Shown piece by piece: positions 7,367-16,752 of a stretch of DNA of 64,000 bases (positions are counted from its first letter, which is position 1; each line of letters opens with the position of its first letter). The DNA lies in the NCBI GenBank assembly GCA_964392325.1, contig CAYMPJ010000015.1, forward strand, positions 21,936 through 85,935. The letters are read 5' to 3'. The notes beneath the pieces were generated by a model. The model was not told where the DNA came from and searched no databases. It was given only the letters and a program-made list of their open reading frames with translations. Origin of the DNA: CALLPQ01 sp964392325 (GTDB taxonomy: Bacteria > Pseudomonadota > Alphaproteobacteria > Caulobacterales > Parvularculaceae). Made by a program: the position numbers and the translations under genes.

Positions 7367-8644
7367 TTAAGGGCGCGATTGGCCGGTCCCGGAAACGCGG
7401 TATTTATAAGTGGTCAGACCTTCCGCGCCGACGGGGCCGCGTGCATGAAGGCGTCCGGTTGCGATACCAATTTCCGCGCCGAGCCCAAATTCACCGCCAT
7501 CTGCAAATTGTGTCGAGGCATTATGCATAACAATGGCGCTATCGACAGCGCCCAAAAATTGTTGGGCAGTTTTCATGTTATCAGTAATGATGCAGTCCGT
7601 ATGATTAGACGAATGCTGGCCGATATGGGCGATTGCATCCTCAAGACTATCAACACAGGCAATGGAGAGAATATTGGTTAGATATTCAGTGTCCCAGTCT
7701 TCATCATTTGCGCTCTCTATTTTGGCTTTAGGGACGGCACCGCGGATTCTATCATCTCCTCGTAAGCTGCACCCGGCCAGGGAGAGTTCATGAACGATCT
7801 GCCCTAAATGGCTGTCCAGCACATCTGCGTGGATCAGCATGGTTTCGGTCGCGCCGCAAACGCCAGTGCGCCGCATTTTTGCGTTAACCATAAGTTGCGT
7901 CGCCATATCCAGATCTGCATCCTTGTCCACATATGTATGGCATATGCCATCGAGATGACTAAGCACTGGCACGCGCGCTTCTGACTCAACTCTTGCGACC
8001 AGTGATTTACCGCCTCTTGGTACGATCATGTCAATCGAGCCATCAAGGCCAGACAACATCTCACCCACCGCTTGGCGATCCGTGGTGTTAACATATTGTA
8101 TCGCCGTTTCTGGAAGGCCAGCGCGTTCCAATGCAGTTGCGAGACAGGCATGCAAAGCAAGAGAGGAGTGAAAACTCTCAGAGCCGCCGCGTAAGATAAC
8201 TGAATTTCCAGACTTCAAGCATAAAGCCCCAGCATCAGCGGTTACATTTGGACGGCTTTCATAGATAATACCGATCACCCCAATGGGCACGCGCACACGT
8301 TCAATCTTGAGGCCATTTGGGGGGGTCAGTGTTGTTATCACTTCCCCTAAAATATTAGGCATATCAGCAATTTGGCGTAAACTGTTGGCAATAGATGTAA
8401 GGCGTTCGGGGGTTAGCAACAGACGGTCAAGCATGGCCTCGGTTAAGCCTTTGTCCCGCCCTTGCTGCATATCTTTTTCGTTGGCTCTCAAAATCTCATC
8501 AGTTTGGGATTCGATTAAAGTGGCCGCGAAATTGATTGCCTGATTGTGCTGATCAGGTGTGCTGTTGCGCAGGGCAAAGGAAGCCGCGCGGGCAGCCTGA
8601 CCAATGACGTTCATTTCCTTCGTTAATTCCATATTATCTTGCAT
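7367..8644 (-). CDS. proA: Gamma-glutamyl phosphate reductase
   Basis: The second step of proline synthesis: NADPH reduction of gamma-glutamyl phosphate to the semialdehyde. Motifs are IGIIYESRPNVTADAGALCLKSGN (cofactor/substrate region), IVPRGGKSLVARVE, and the catalytic Cys263 in RRTGVCGATETML. The length of about 425 residues is normal. ATG 8644 is preferred over TTG 8650; neither has a strong Shine-Dalgarno, and ATG 8632 is also possible. It is preceded by proB in the same direction after about 120 bp. Confidence 0.95.
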   Translation of the reverse strand: MQDNMELTKEMNVIGQAARAASFALRNSTPDQHNQAINFAATLIESQTDEILRANEKDMQQGRDKGLTEAMLDRLLLTPERLTSIANSLRQIADMPNILGEVITTLTPPNGLKIERVRVPIGVIGIIYESRPNVTADAGALCLKSGNSVILRGGSESFHSSLALHACLATALERAGLPETAIQYVNTTDRQAVGEMLSGLDGSIDMIVPRGGKSLVARVESEARVPVLSHLDGICHTYVDKDADLDMATQLMVNAKMRRTGVCGATETMLIHADVLDSHLGQIVHELSLAGCSLRGDDRIRGAVPKAKIESANDEDWDTEYLTNILSIACVDSLEDAIAHIGQHSSNHTDCIITDNMKTAQQFLGAVDSAIVMHNASTQFADGGEFGLGAEIGIATGRLHARGPVGAEGLTTYKYRVSGTGQSRP

Positions 8645-8768
8645 TTTCAATTATCTTTGCGAATTTTTTATAGTAACTTGTAGCCTTAATATATACGTAG
8701 TAAAGGGTTTGTCAGGCTGTATTTAAAGGCCGGTTTGGAATAAACGACTTATTGTTGGGTCAGTGAGT

Positions 8769-10001
8769 TTACCCACTGAAATTTTTCAAAACAAGATCAT
8801 CCCGGTGAATGAAAGCTGGACGGCGACGATACCCCAACACAGCTTCGGTTTCTTCTGAATGAAGCCCCTTAATAGCTTCAATTTCCTCACTATTATAGCT
8901 TGCAAGTCCAAGGCCGATAATCTGGCCTTGCTGGCTTTCCACACTGATAAGATCACCTAATTGGAAAGATCCGGAAAGCTCTTTTATGCCCGCCGGGAGA
9001 AGGCTAGCACCATCAGCCAAGGCGCGGGCTGCGCCATTATCAATGATGACTTTGCCGGTTGGTTTTTGTCGTCCTGATATCCATTGCTGGCGAGCCGTAA
9101 GGGCTTTTACAACCGGGAGGAATAAAGTCGATTTGGAAACCCCTTTTCTGATTGCCTTGAGAGGCGGATTGTGAGAGTTAGTGTCAGGATTATCCGCTTG
9201 ACCATCCGCAACGATTACGCTTGCCCCGGCATTGGTTGCAATTTGCGCAGCGCTGATTTTGGTTATCATGCCTCCTGAACCCATTCCTGTTTCTTCATTT
9301 CTTCCCTGAGCATAAGTGGAAATTTCTTCATTAATTTGGGGAACTAGTGGTATATGCTTAGCATTTGGATTAGCGGTAGGATTCCCATTATAAAGCCCAT
9401 CAATATCGGAAAGAAGAACCAATAAGTCCGCGCCAATCATCTGCGCAGTGTGTGCAGCCAAGCGGTCATTATCGCCATAACGAATTTCTTCAGTCGCCAT
9501 CGTATCATTCTCATTAACGAGGGGGATAATTCCAAACCCTAATAAAGTCTCCATGGTGGTACGCGCGTTCAAATATCTTTTGCGGTTTTCCGTATCTTCC
9601 ATGGTCAAGAGAATTTGCGCCACTGAATGATCGTGAGGAGCGAGTGCGCTCTGCCAAGCTTGCACAAGGGGGATTTGTCCCGCTGCCGCCGCGGCCTGTT
9701 TTTCGTCGAGGCGAAGAGAACTATTGGTTGCATCGAGATCGAGTTGGCCGCGCCCGAGAGCAACCGCGCCGGACGTTACAATAATCACCTGTTTTCCCTG
9801 TGCGCGCAGATCAGCAATATCTTGCGCAAACGCAAGAAGTTGGGCCTTGCGGACATCGCCATCCGGGCGACAGACGAGAGAAGAGCCAAATTTCAAGACA
9901 ATTTTCTCTGCCCGCTCCAAAACCTCGCTCGCCGTCATGCCCTGATGCAATGTCTGGGAAAATGACGAGGAAGGGGAAGATGAGGATGAAGATTTGGTCA
10001 T
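8769..10001 (-). CDS. proB: Glutamate 5-kinase
   Basis: The first step of proline synthesis: ATP-dependent phosphorylation of glutamate, normally feedback-inhibited by proline. The kinase domain begins KIVLKFGSSLV and shows VIIVTSGAVALGRG, PLVNENDTMA, YGDNDRLAAH and LLSDIDGLYNGNP, then GSGGMITKI. A C-terminal PUA domain (GAARALADGASLLPAGIKE...) follows. The ATG at 10001 gives a Ser-rich leader (SSSSSSPSSS) absent from typical ProB. ATG 9938 (MTASEVLERA) would remove it. The open frame also continues upstream to 10208 without plausible homology. Confidence 0.93.
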   Translation of the reverse strand: MTKSSSSSSPSSSFSQTLHQGMTASEVLERAEKIVLKFGSSLVCRPDGDVRKAQLLAFAQDIADLRAQGKQVIIVTSGAVALGRGQLDLDATNSSLRLDEKQAAAAAGQIPLVQAWQSALAPHDHSVAQILLTMEDTENRKRYLNARTTMETLLGFGIIPLVNENDTMATEEIRYGDNDRLAAHTAQMIGADLLVLLSDIDGLYNGNPTANPNAKHIPLVPQINEEISTYAQGRNEETGMGSGGMITKISAAQIATNAGASVIVADGQADNPDTNSHNPPLKAIRKGVSKSTLFLPVVKALTARQQWISGRQKPTGKVIIDNGAARALADGASLLPAGIKELSGSFQLGDLISVESQQGQIIGLGLASYNSEEIEAIKGLHSEETEAVLGYRRRPAFIHRDDLVLKNFSG

Positions 10002-10259
10002 AAGGGCTTTTATCAGCTCAAAACAAGATCTTTTGATACTCGCATCGGTATGGATGAACAATATGTTTTCGCGATGCCATTTGCGGGGAGGGTGATTTAA
10101 AAAGGTTAACGCGATGAGAAGAACCCGTTTATCAATATATCTTGACCGCAAAGCCATTATTGAGCAGAACAAAAGTTCGCGTCTTGAAAAATATGACGCA
10201 TAAATCATCCGATTTTTGTATCATCAATTGAAACCCCACGATTACTAGGGAGAATAGTT

Positions 10260-11186
10260 ATGCCTATCCAGGAAGCCGATTATATATGGCGAAATGGTGA
10301 AATGGTGCCTTGGGCACAAGCGACAACCCATGTCCTAACGCATGCGCTGCATTACGGCACCGGCGTGTTTGAAGGGATCCGGGCCTATGAAACGCCTCAT
10401 AAAGGTGTCTGCGTGTTTCGGAATAGGGAGCATATTGAACGGCTGCATTTCTCAGCCAAGGTTTACCAAATTGAGATGGCCTATGATGTTGACACCCTCA
10501 TGGAAGTTTGCCGGATGTTGGTTCGTGAAAATAAGCTGCAATCTGCCTATATCAGGCCGCTAGCTTATCTGGCTTACGGAGAGATGGGGCCTTCCTCGAT
10601 GAACTGTGAGACCGATTTGATTGTCGCCGCATTCCCGTGGGGGGCGTATCTGGGTGATGATGGTTTGAAAAACGGAATTGATGTTGCAATTTCAAGTTGG
10701 CGCCGCTTTGCCCCTGGGACAGTTCCTGCAGGCGTAAAGGCCGCGGGCAATTATCTCTCCAGCCGCTTGGTGAGCATGGAAGCCAAACAAAACGGCTTTG
10801 CCGAAGGCATTGGACTTGCCCATGACGGCACCGTGAGTGAAGGGGCCGGTGAGAATCTCTTTGTCGTTTACAATGGCAAGCTGATGACGCCGCCTGCTGC
10901 TTCTGCAATCCTTTCCGGAATTACCCGCGATAGTGTGATGACCCTTGCTCGAAAGCTTGGTTATGAAGTGGTAGAACAGGCATTGCCGCGCGAACTGCTT
11001 TATGCTGCCGATGAAATATTCCTGACTGGCACCGCTGCAGAATTGACTCCGGTCAAGTCCATAGATCGCCTCCCGGTTGGTTCGGGTGAGCGCCCTGTGA
11101 CGAAAGCATTGCAAGATGCATTTTTTGGAATTTTCTCCGGATCGACAGAAGATGAATGGGGTTGGCTCGACCCAGTGGCCGGCTGA
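10260..11186 (+). CDS. ilvE: Branched-chain amino acid aminotransferase
   Basis: This is a fold-type IV PLP enzyme of 308 residues that interconverts Leu, Ile and Val with their keto acids. It contains HALHYGTGVFEGIRAYET (residues 28-45), IRPLAYLAYGEMG, and the PLP-binding Lys160 in PAGVKAAGNY. It also has EGAGENLF and the phosphate-binding SGITRDSV and FLTGTAAELTPV. The ATG at 10260 is the standard start and length. It is transcribed divergently from proB with about 260 bp between. No leader peptide or attenuator was seen. Confidence 0.95.
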   Translation: MPIQEADYIWRNGEMVPWAQATTHVLTHALHYGTGVFEGIRAYETPHKGVCVFRNREHIERLHFSAKVYQIEMAYDVDTLMEVCRMLVRENKLQSAYIRPLAYLAYGEMGPSSMNCETDLIVAAFPWGAYLGDDGLKNGIDVAISSWRRFAPGTVPAGVKAAGNYLSSRLVSMEAKQNGFAEGIGLAHDGTVSEGAGENLFVVYNGKLMTPPAASAILSGITRDSVMTLARKLGYEVVEQALPRELLYAADEIFLTGTAAELTPVKSIDRLPVGSGERPVTKALQDAFFGIFSGSTEDEWGWLDPVAG

Positions 11187-11640
11187 TATCCTTTAAGATT
11201 TAAGCTCCAAATATAGTTACGAAGAAAATTTATACATCGGGAAGGCATGATTACCTTGCTGGATAAGGCGCAAAAAACTAAATATTGTGCCAACCCATAC
11301 GAACGAACACATTTTGTTCTGTTTATTCTTTTGGTAATCTTTCCACAATTGCTGTATATTTAGGTTGAATCTGTTGATTTCCTAGGAAAAACCTCTTCCT
11401 ATAGTCGAAGCGATGATTGATTATATTCAAGATCACTCATTGATTCCCTGGTTGACGGGAGGAAACAGCTGGTTGGCGTATTTGTAAAACGGCTTGTGCC
11501 TAAAATTTGTACAAGTTCAGTTTTAGACTGCTTGGTAAGAGGAAGCGTGAATCCTCGAATACTGGTTAAATCTGGCCCATAATTTTAGAGGCCCTCACTT
11601 AAAACAGGCCCTCATTTTAACAGGCCCAAAGGAGATAATA
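11187..11640 (+). other. Intergenic region before the DUF2853 gene
   Basis: These 454 bases between ilvE and the DUF2853 gene contain no gene I can support. There is no clear ilvE terminator. The only structure seen is the three-copy AGGCCC repeat near its right end, just before an AAAGGAG ribosome site. Confidence 0.5.
11589..11627 (+). repeat. Three short direct repeats before DUF2853 gene
   Basis: AGGCCC occurs at 11589, 11606 and 11622. The first two copies are followed by similar CTCAcTTAAAAC and CTCATTTTAAC, so the unit is 16-17 bp. They end three bases before the AGGAG ribosome-binding site, within the probable 5' untranslated region. Confidence 0.6.
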
Positions 11641-11982
11641 ATGAGCAAAAGAGATGATTTGATTGCAAAATATGCAGAAGACATGAAGGAAAAAATGGGC
11701 ATGACTCCCGATATGGATTTGCTCACAAAAGTGACCATTGGTCTTGGACCTTCAATCTATAATGCCGATAGTTCTACAGTTTCTGGCGGTGATGAGTCAG
11801 AACTTGCGACTGTTAAAAACAATTATTTGATCAAGAAGCTGGGCCTTTCAGATGGTCCCGAGCTTGATAGTGCAATTAGCCAAGTGATCGAGAAGTACGG
11901 AAAATCAAACCGCAATAAGTACCGCGCTGTGGTTTATTACATGTTGTGCCAGCACTTCAATAAAGAGAGCATTTACAACTAA
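11641..11982 (+). CDS. DUF2853 family protein
   Basis: A 113-residue cytosolic protein begins MSKRDDLIAKYAEDMKEK and contains DMDLLTKVTIGLGPSIYNAD and YGKSNRNKYRAVVYYMLCQHF. This is the strongly conserved pattern of DUF2853, common in alphaproteobacteria and with no assigned function. A good AAAGGAG precedes the ATG. It is followed at once by a strong terminator, so it is a single-gene transcript. The short compact gene, strong ribosome site and terminator suggest high expression, which is inference. Confidence 0.88.
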   Translation: MSKRDDLIAKYAEDMKEKMGMTPDMDLLTKVTIGLGPSIYNADSSTVSGGDESELATVKNNYLIKKLGLSDGPELDSAISQVIEKYGKSNRNKYRAVVYYMLCQHFNKESIYN

Positions 11983-11992
11983 GACAGTATAA

Positions 11993-12022
11993 GCCCCCGT
12001 GGAAGCGGGGGCATTACTTTTT
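11993..12022 (+). terminator. Rho-independent terminator of DUF2853 gene
   Basis: A perfect GCCCCCG/CGGGGGC stem with a six-base loop is followed by ATTACTTTTT, ten bases after the stop codon. Confidence 0.88.
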
Positions 12023-12046
12023 CAACCTATTTTGGATTGTTTCCAA

Positions 12047-12523
12047 CTAAATTCCAGGGCGGTAACCCGGCCCGGTTGCTTGTTGGATGGCGCCTGACGC
12101 ACCCAGCTGGTTGAGGGCGTGCTCGCGGAATGGCCATTTTTGCTGCTCGCTTAAATGGACAAATAAGGGGCGCTTTGCGTTACGAAGAGCCTGCTGTTGA
12201 TGGCCGTCCATTTGTTGCCATTGCTGCCGGCGTTGCTGGAGGTAGTTGGCGCGGTTAGCCGGTGTTGCTCCTGCATAAAGCTGGGCGGTTTGGCGCTCAA
12301 TGGTTTGGGTTTGCGCATATCGAAGAGAGCGCTCATAAAAATCTGCTGCAAGACGGTCGACAATTTCGCGATCGCCCGGCCCCATTGTTGACCATAGCTG
12401 GGCGGTATATTTATAGTGCTGATACCCTTGGGCGTAGGATGACTGAACACCCGCCTCAAACCCAAAAGAAGAAAATAAGGTAAAACCGAACACAAACCCG
12501 GCGATTAGTGACTTTGCCCACAT
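12047..12523 (-). CDS. Exported Gln-rich hypothetical protein
   Basis: A 158-residue protein with a signal peptide (MWAKSLIAGFVFGFTLFSSF..., cleavage likely after QSSYA). The mature part is polar and rich in Gln, Ala and Arg (QQRRQQWQQMDGHQQQALRNAK), with heptad-like helical segments and no cysteines. GGAAG lies eight bases before the ATG. I do not recognise the family. It resembles small periplasmic helical proteins found in alphaproteobacteria. It converges on the DUF2853 gene. Confidence 0.7.
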   Translation of the reverse strand: MWAKSLIAGFVFGFTLFSSFGFEAGVQSSYAQGYQHYKYTAQLWSTMGPGDREIVDRLAADFYERSLRYAQTQTIERQTAQLYAGATPANRANYLQQRRQQWQQMDGHQQQALRNAKRPLFVHLSEQQKWPFREHALNQLGASGAIQQATGPGYRPGI

Positions 12524-12829
12524 GGAAAAACGCTTCCGATACTCTACTACTCAACAAAAACTGAAGAGGAATTAAAATGCTGAGGGGCTGGCCCCAGAAC
12601 ATCGAACTCTCTTCGATCGATGGGCAAACAGTAGCAATGGCGTCTTTATGTCGGCTGAAAACAATGGGCAAAATTTGAAGGACTGTGATTAACCATAAAA
12701 TCGTATGGTGATTTACAAAATTACTTGCAAGAGCCTCGGGGTTACGCTAAGGGACCGCTTTACGAACACGCTTAGTGCGCGTGAAGTTGTAAATTTTTAG
12801 GATTAACAGAAAAAATAAAAGGTTTAATC
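12524..12829. other. Intergenic region upstream of rpmF
   Basis: This 306-base divergent spacer should hold the rpmF promoter. A TTGCAA at about 12726 with CTAAGG 16 bases downstream is a possible but weak promoter. No RNA gene or hairpin of note. Confidence 0.4.
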
Positions 12830-13012
12830 ATGGCAGTTCCAAAGAGTAAAATCACTCCTTCACGGCGCGGGATGCGACGCAGCCATGACAGCATTACCAG
12901 CACAGCTTACATTGAAGACAAAGAATCTGGTGAATTGCGCAGGCCACATCATATTGATCTTAAAACCGGCAAATATCGCGGTCGTCAGGTTCTAGAGCCA
13001 AAAGACGATTAG
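12830..13012 (+). CDS. rpmF: 50S ribosomal protein L32
   Basis: A 60-residue basic protein starts MAVPKSKITPSRRGMRRSHD and ends in the LKTGKYRGRQVL pattern of L32. The cysteines present in some L32 are absent, as is usual in alphaproteobacteria. A terminator follows 41 bp after the stop. The common neighbour plsX is not next to it; accA is. Confidence 0.96.
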   Translation: MAVPKSKITPSRRGMRRSHDSITSTAYIEDKESGELRRPHHIDLKTGKYRGRQVLEPKDD

Positions 13013-13053
13013 GTTTTACTTTTTTCCAGACATATCGTCTTTGGATTTTAATG

Positions 13054-13078
13054 GAGCCTCTATCGGAGGCTCTTTTTT
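13054..13078 (+). terminator. Rho-independent terminator of rpmF
   Basis: GAGCCTC-TATCG-GAGGCTC forms a perfect seven-base-pair stem running into six to eight T. It sits 41 bp past the rpmF stop and 55 bp before the accA start. Confidence 0.9.
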
Positions 13079-13132
13079 CGTCTATACTTATTCCTATATA
13101 AGTGATTTGGATCAACGCAACCACGAGGCACT

Positions 13133-14104
13133 ATGCGCAATTATCTTGATTTCGAAACTCCAATTGCTGACCTTGAAGGTAAAATTGAAGCTTTACGGGC
13201 GATGGAAGACGGGGACGAGGTTAATGTTGGCGAAGAAATTGGCCGGTTGCAATCCAAGGCTGATCAGCTTCTCAAAGATACATATTCAAAACTGACCCGG
13301 TGGCAAAAATCTCAAGTCGCCCGCCACGCGACGCGCCCGCACTTTTCCGATTATGTCCGCCTTCTTGTAGAAGATTTTACGCCCTTGGCAGGGGACCGGC
13401 GTTTTGGCGAGGACAAAGCCATTATGGGCGGACCAGCCCGTTTTCGGGGGCGCTCCATTGTTTTGATTGGCCATGAAAAAGGGTCCGATACGAAATCGCG
13501 TGTAGAACATAATTTTGGATCGGCTAACCCGGAAGGCTATCGCAAGGCAACGCGCCTGATGGATATGGCGGAACGGTTTAATCTTCCGGTTGTAACCCTC
13601 GTTGATACCCAAGGTGCTTATCCGGGCCGGGGCGCTGAAGAACGTGGACAGGCGGAAGCCATAGCCACCTGTACGCAAAAATGTTTGAGCCTTGCCACTC
13701 CGCTTATCTCTGTGATTGTCGGAGAGGGCGGGTCTGGCGGCGCCGTTGCGTTGGCGAGTGCAAACAAGATTTTGATGCTTGAGCATTCGGTTTATTCCGT
13801 GATTTCTCCAGAGGGCTGCGCATCCATTTTATGGAATAACACTGAGGATAAAGGGGCAAGCAAAGTCTCTGACGCGGCCGAGGCGATGCGGATTTCTGCG
13901 CAAGATCTCCTTAAGTTGGGTGTTATCGATTCCATCATTGAAGAACCGGTTGGGGGCGCACACCGTGATGTGGAACTTGTTGCCGAGCGTCTTGGTGATG
14001 CCGTTGAGCAGGCAATTCATGATTTTGATGACATGTCTGCCGATGAAATTAAAAAAGCCCGGCGCGAGAAATTCCTGGCCATGGGTCGTAGCGGCCTGAA
14101 TTAA
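13133..14104 (+). CDS. accA: Acetyl-CoA carboxylase carboxyltransferase subunit alpha
   Basis: AccA with AccD moves the carboxyl group from biotin to acetyl-CoA, starting fatty acid synthesis. The 323 residues include the family start YLDFETPIADLEGKIEALR, the core HEKGSDTKSRVEHNFGSANPEGYRKA (split here only for length) and PVVTLVDTQGAYPG. VGEGGSGGAVALA, which lines the active site, and SPEGCASILW follow. The zinc-bearing partner AccD is not in the window. ATG 13133 follows a GAGG. Its own promoter should lie within the 50 bases after the rpmF terminator. Confidence 0.95.
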   Translation: MRNYLDFETPIADLEGKIEALRAMEDGDEVNVGEEIGRLQSKADQLLKDTYSKLTRWQKSQVARHATRPHFSDYVRLLVEDFTPLAGDRRFGEDKAIMGGPARFRGRSIVLIGHEKGSDTKSRVEHNFGSANPEGYRKATRLMDMAERFNLPVVTLVDTQGAYPGRGAEERGQAEAIATCTQKCLSLATPLISVIVGEGGSGGAVALASANKILMLEHSVYSVISPEGCASILWNNTEDKGASKVSDAAEAMRISAQDLLKLGVIDSIIEEPVGGAHRDVELVAERLGDAVEQAIHDFDDMSADEIKKARREKFLAMGRSGLN

Positions 14105-14263
14105 AGATAGAGGGTTTTGGCTAAAAAAATTGTCTGCCAGTTTGAGCGTAAAGCTAGGTTAAAAAAGCTGGATCGATTGAAAATTTTTTATTCAGACGTC
14201 TGAATATCTGGCCTTTATCGTTTTGCTTGTAAAAATTATTGGCAAAACACTTGATCTAAAAAT

Positions 14264-15316
14264 CTATCTTCGGAATTTTAGCCAATCATCAATGCGCGCA
14301 AATAAAATATAAAGAACCGCCAGAATGATCACAACCGTCAGGGCAAACTGGATTTGCGCATCGGTTTCATGACGTTCATGTTTTGCGGGCGGGTGCGTTA
14401 CTGGAACTTCAATGACTTCTTCCAGCCCTTCATCCTCGCTTGATACATTACCATCAGCATCAAGTGTAATCGTCTCATCTGCCGTATCCGGTTCTAAATC
14501 CGGGCTTGCCTCTGACTCTGTTCCCGCATCTGGCACCGTCTCATCAATATCGATTTCTTCCCCTTCAAGATCAGGGATAACAATGTCATCATCAGCGCCA
14601 TCAGTCGCATCTTCATCAAGAGGGGGTTCATCATCTGAATAGCTTTCACTATCTTCCGTCAGCGATATACCATTCTCGATATTGGTTTCCATTTGATCCA
14701 GCTCAACAGAGGCATCTCTACCCATATTTGATGCTGCGACGCCTGAAGCGCCGGCGACCGCCGCCCCTTGAACAGTTCGGCTCTCCCCGAGGCCGGTTCT
14801 GCGTGGGGGATCTTCAGTAGGGGTGATCCGTGTATTATCGTCGATTTGTTCAGGGCGCGCCGAAACCGGTCCTGTCGGTGTTAAAAACAAAGAGCGTTCT
14901 GCCGCGCGCCGTCTCGTTAGGCCAGCTACGGGCCGTAAAACCCCTTGAACAGTTGCCTTGTTAAACCATGTAAGTGCATCAGCGGCTCCTTCGCGGTCTC
15001 CCTTATTAAGGCGTCTTCTTGCTGTGGAGCGAGTAAAAGCACCAATTCCGACATTATAGACAAAGCTAACCAGTGCATCGAATTCAAACTGGTTCATAGG
15101 AACATTGACGAGTCTGGATACAGCCTTTTCCCGGCTGACCAGATCATGGCGGAGCAGCGCTTCGGCTTCTTGTTCACTTATATGCTGATCAATGCCAACT
15201 TCCGGACCTGTGTGACCATATCCAATAGTCCAAATACCGGCGATATCGCGGTAGGACTCGAGCTCAAGGCCCTCAAATCGTTTGATTAGATTTATTCCGT
15301 TTTGAGATGTTTTCAT
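14264..15316 (-). CDS. Membrane-anchored GH24 (T4-type) lysozyme with acidic linker
   Basis: Residues 1-150 form a GH24 muramidase domain. Glu15 (RFEGLELE), Asp24 (YRDIAG) and Thr30 (WTIGYGHT) keep exactly the E11-D20-T26 spacing of T4 lysozyme. DALVSFVYNVG and LTRRRAAERSLF follow. Residues ~170-310 are a disordered, highly acidic linker. Near the C-terminus a hydrophobic helix (FALTVVIILAVLYILFA) is followed by DDWLKFRR, which suggests a tail anchor. There is no N-terminal signal peptide. The domain is of phage origin by family, but no phage genes adjoin. ATG 15316 is preferred over GTG 15337. It could be a spanin-like or wall-remodelling enzyme; how it reaches the wall is unclear. Confidence 0.82.
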   Translation of the reverse strand: MKTSQNGINLIKRFEGLELESYRDIAGIWTIGYGHTGPEVGIDQHISEQEAEALLRHDLVSREKAVSRLVNVPMNQFEFDALVSFVYNVGIGAFTRSTARRRLNKGDREGAADALTWFNKATVQGVLRPVAGLTRRRAAERSLFLTPTGPVSARPEQIDDNTRITPTEDPPRRTGLGESRTVQGAAVAGASGVAASNMGRDASVELDQMETNIENGISLTEDSESYSDDEPPLDEDATDGADDDIVIPDLEGEEIDIDETVPDAGTESEASPDLEPDTADETITLDADGNVSSEDEGLEEVIEVPVTHPPAKHERHETDAQIQFALTVVIILAVLYILFARIDDWLKFRR

Positions 15317-15913
15317 AACTTCACATCCATCAATCACTCTATCGGTTGTCAGGCCAGAATATTAAGGCAGTTCGCAAGGCCAATCCCTAAATTTTAAGTC
15401 CTATAACCAAGTTGTCATAACTGAGGTCTCTCCCAATAATTTACCCGTTATACCCACTATTATGTCACCAGTCGGTTTTCTTCAATTCCAGTGTTTTTGG
15501 CGGGTGCTTCTTATTTCCCGCGCTTCTATTGTATTACGGCCAATCCGGTCTTTACCTTATTTGACCAAGCCTTTGGCAAATACTGACACATTTTAGGGCT
15601 CAATTATACGTCAAAATTAACCATATGCCATGACAACTGATAAAATTCACACACAAGACATCAAATCTTGAACATATGTCCTCAATGTGACGATGATTCG
15701 GCAATGGGCCGTTTGGCTGCCTTTTGGCGCTTATTTCCATGATCTTGCCCTGGTTTTTGGAAACCCGGACAATAAGGGAAAAATAGGGACCGGGGATAGA
15801 TTTTCTCCATTTATTTGAATGGAGAATAAAAGTCAGGTTTTATGAATCGCTTTTTTTAAGATCACTGTTACACTCACATTAATGATTTAAAACAACCCCG
15901 AAGGATAGCCAGC
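15317..15913. other. Intergenic region between lysozyme and YbjN-like gene
   Basis: About 600 bases divergent between two genes. I see no open frame with protein-like features, no tRNA and no strong hairpin. Promoters of both neighbours presumably lie here. Confidence 0.4.
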
Positions 15914-16747
15914 GTGGAAATCACAACTCGACTAACCAAGCTAAAAACCATCACGGATAGCAAAAAGGCCAAAAGCGCTGGGCGTCGATCCATATCTAAC
16001 CGTATTGTAGCTGGCGCTTTGTCTTCGGTTCTTGCGCTTTGCATGATGGGTAATAGCATGGCCCAAATTGCGCCCAATACGCTGCCAACGCCAGCTGCTC
16101 GAGTTTATAATTCTATTTCCGTCGATCAGATGGCTGAAATTCTCGGGTCGTTGGGCATCGCTAGCCGCGCCATTCCTGCCGAGGGGATTGCATCGCGAGG
16201 ACTGGCAGCTCAGGTCTCAGGGGGCGGTGCATTTTCCGTTCGGTTTCTGGGATGTGCCGATAGAGTGAATGGGACGGGATGCAATCTGATTTTATTGCGC
16301 ACCGCGCTAAACAATAGCGGTGTTTCCTACGAAGATCTCAATTCCTTTAATATTTCTGCCATTGCGACAAAAGCCGTGAATTTGCCAAACCGCAATATCG
16401 TTGCCTTTCTGCGTACATCGCTAATTCGCGGCGGTGTTGGTACGGAGCAATTGCAAGGTCAGGTGGCGATATTTTTGAGTGATATGGACCTTTATGTCAA
16501 AACCCAACTTGGTGCGACTTCTGTCAATTATGATGAGCGTTCCTCTGAACTTAGCACAAGAAAACCAGCTGATGAGAAGATTTCACAAATTGGTAAATCA
16601 GCGGGCAATGATGGCTCGCCCGTAAAAGCCAGTGCAGCTAAGTCGGATAATTCAGATGTGGCGGATGATTTATTGCTGGAGAATGCAATTACAAATACGC
16701 GGTCCGTGCGATTTATGAACGAAGAGATTGCCGGTTTTCTAAAATAG
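15914..16747 (+). CDS. Exported protein with YbjN-like region
   Basis: The GTG start has AAGGA nine bases before it. The 277-residue protein has a basic leader of ~30 residues and a hydrophobic stretch VAGALSSVLALCMMG ending NSMAQ, a long signal peptide. The central part (about 60-185) has FLGCADRVNGTGCNLILLRTA and a helix containing NIVAFLRTSLIRGGVGTEQL, resembling the YbjN/type III chaperone-like fold of exported alphaproteobacterial proteins. The C-terminal 80 residues are polar and probably disordered. Function is unknown. It converges with flbY, ending six bases away. Confidence 0.6.
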   Translation: MEITTRLTKLKTITDSKKAKSAGRRSISNRIVAGALSSVLALCMMGNSMAQIAPNTLPTPAARVYNSISVDQMAEILGSLGIASRAIPAEGIASRGLAAQVSGGGAFSVRFLGCADRVNGTGCNLILLRTALNNSGVSYEDLNSFNISAIATKAVNLPNRNIVAFLRTSLIRGGVGTEQLQGQVAIFLSDMDLYVKTQLGATSVNYDERSSELSTRKPADEKISQIGKSAGNDGSPVKASAAKSDNSDVADDLLLENAITNTRSVRFMNEEIAGFLK

Positions 16748-16752
16748 AATTT

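Noticed and set aside
13286..13786. Minus-strand open frame opposite accA
   Set aside because: It is antisense to AccA and lacks any supporting ribosome site or motif.
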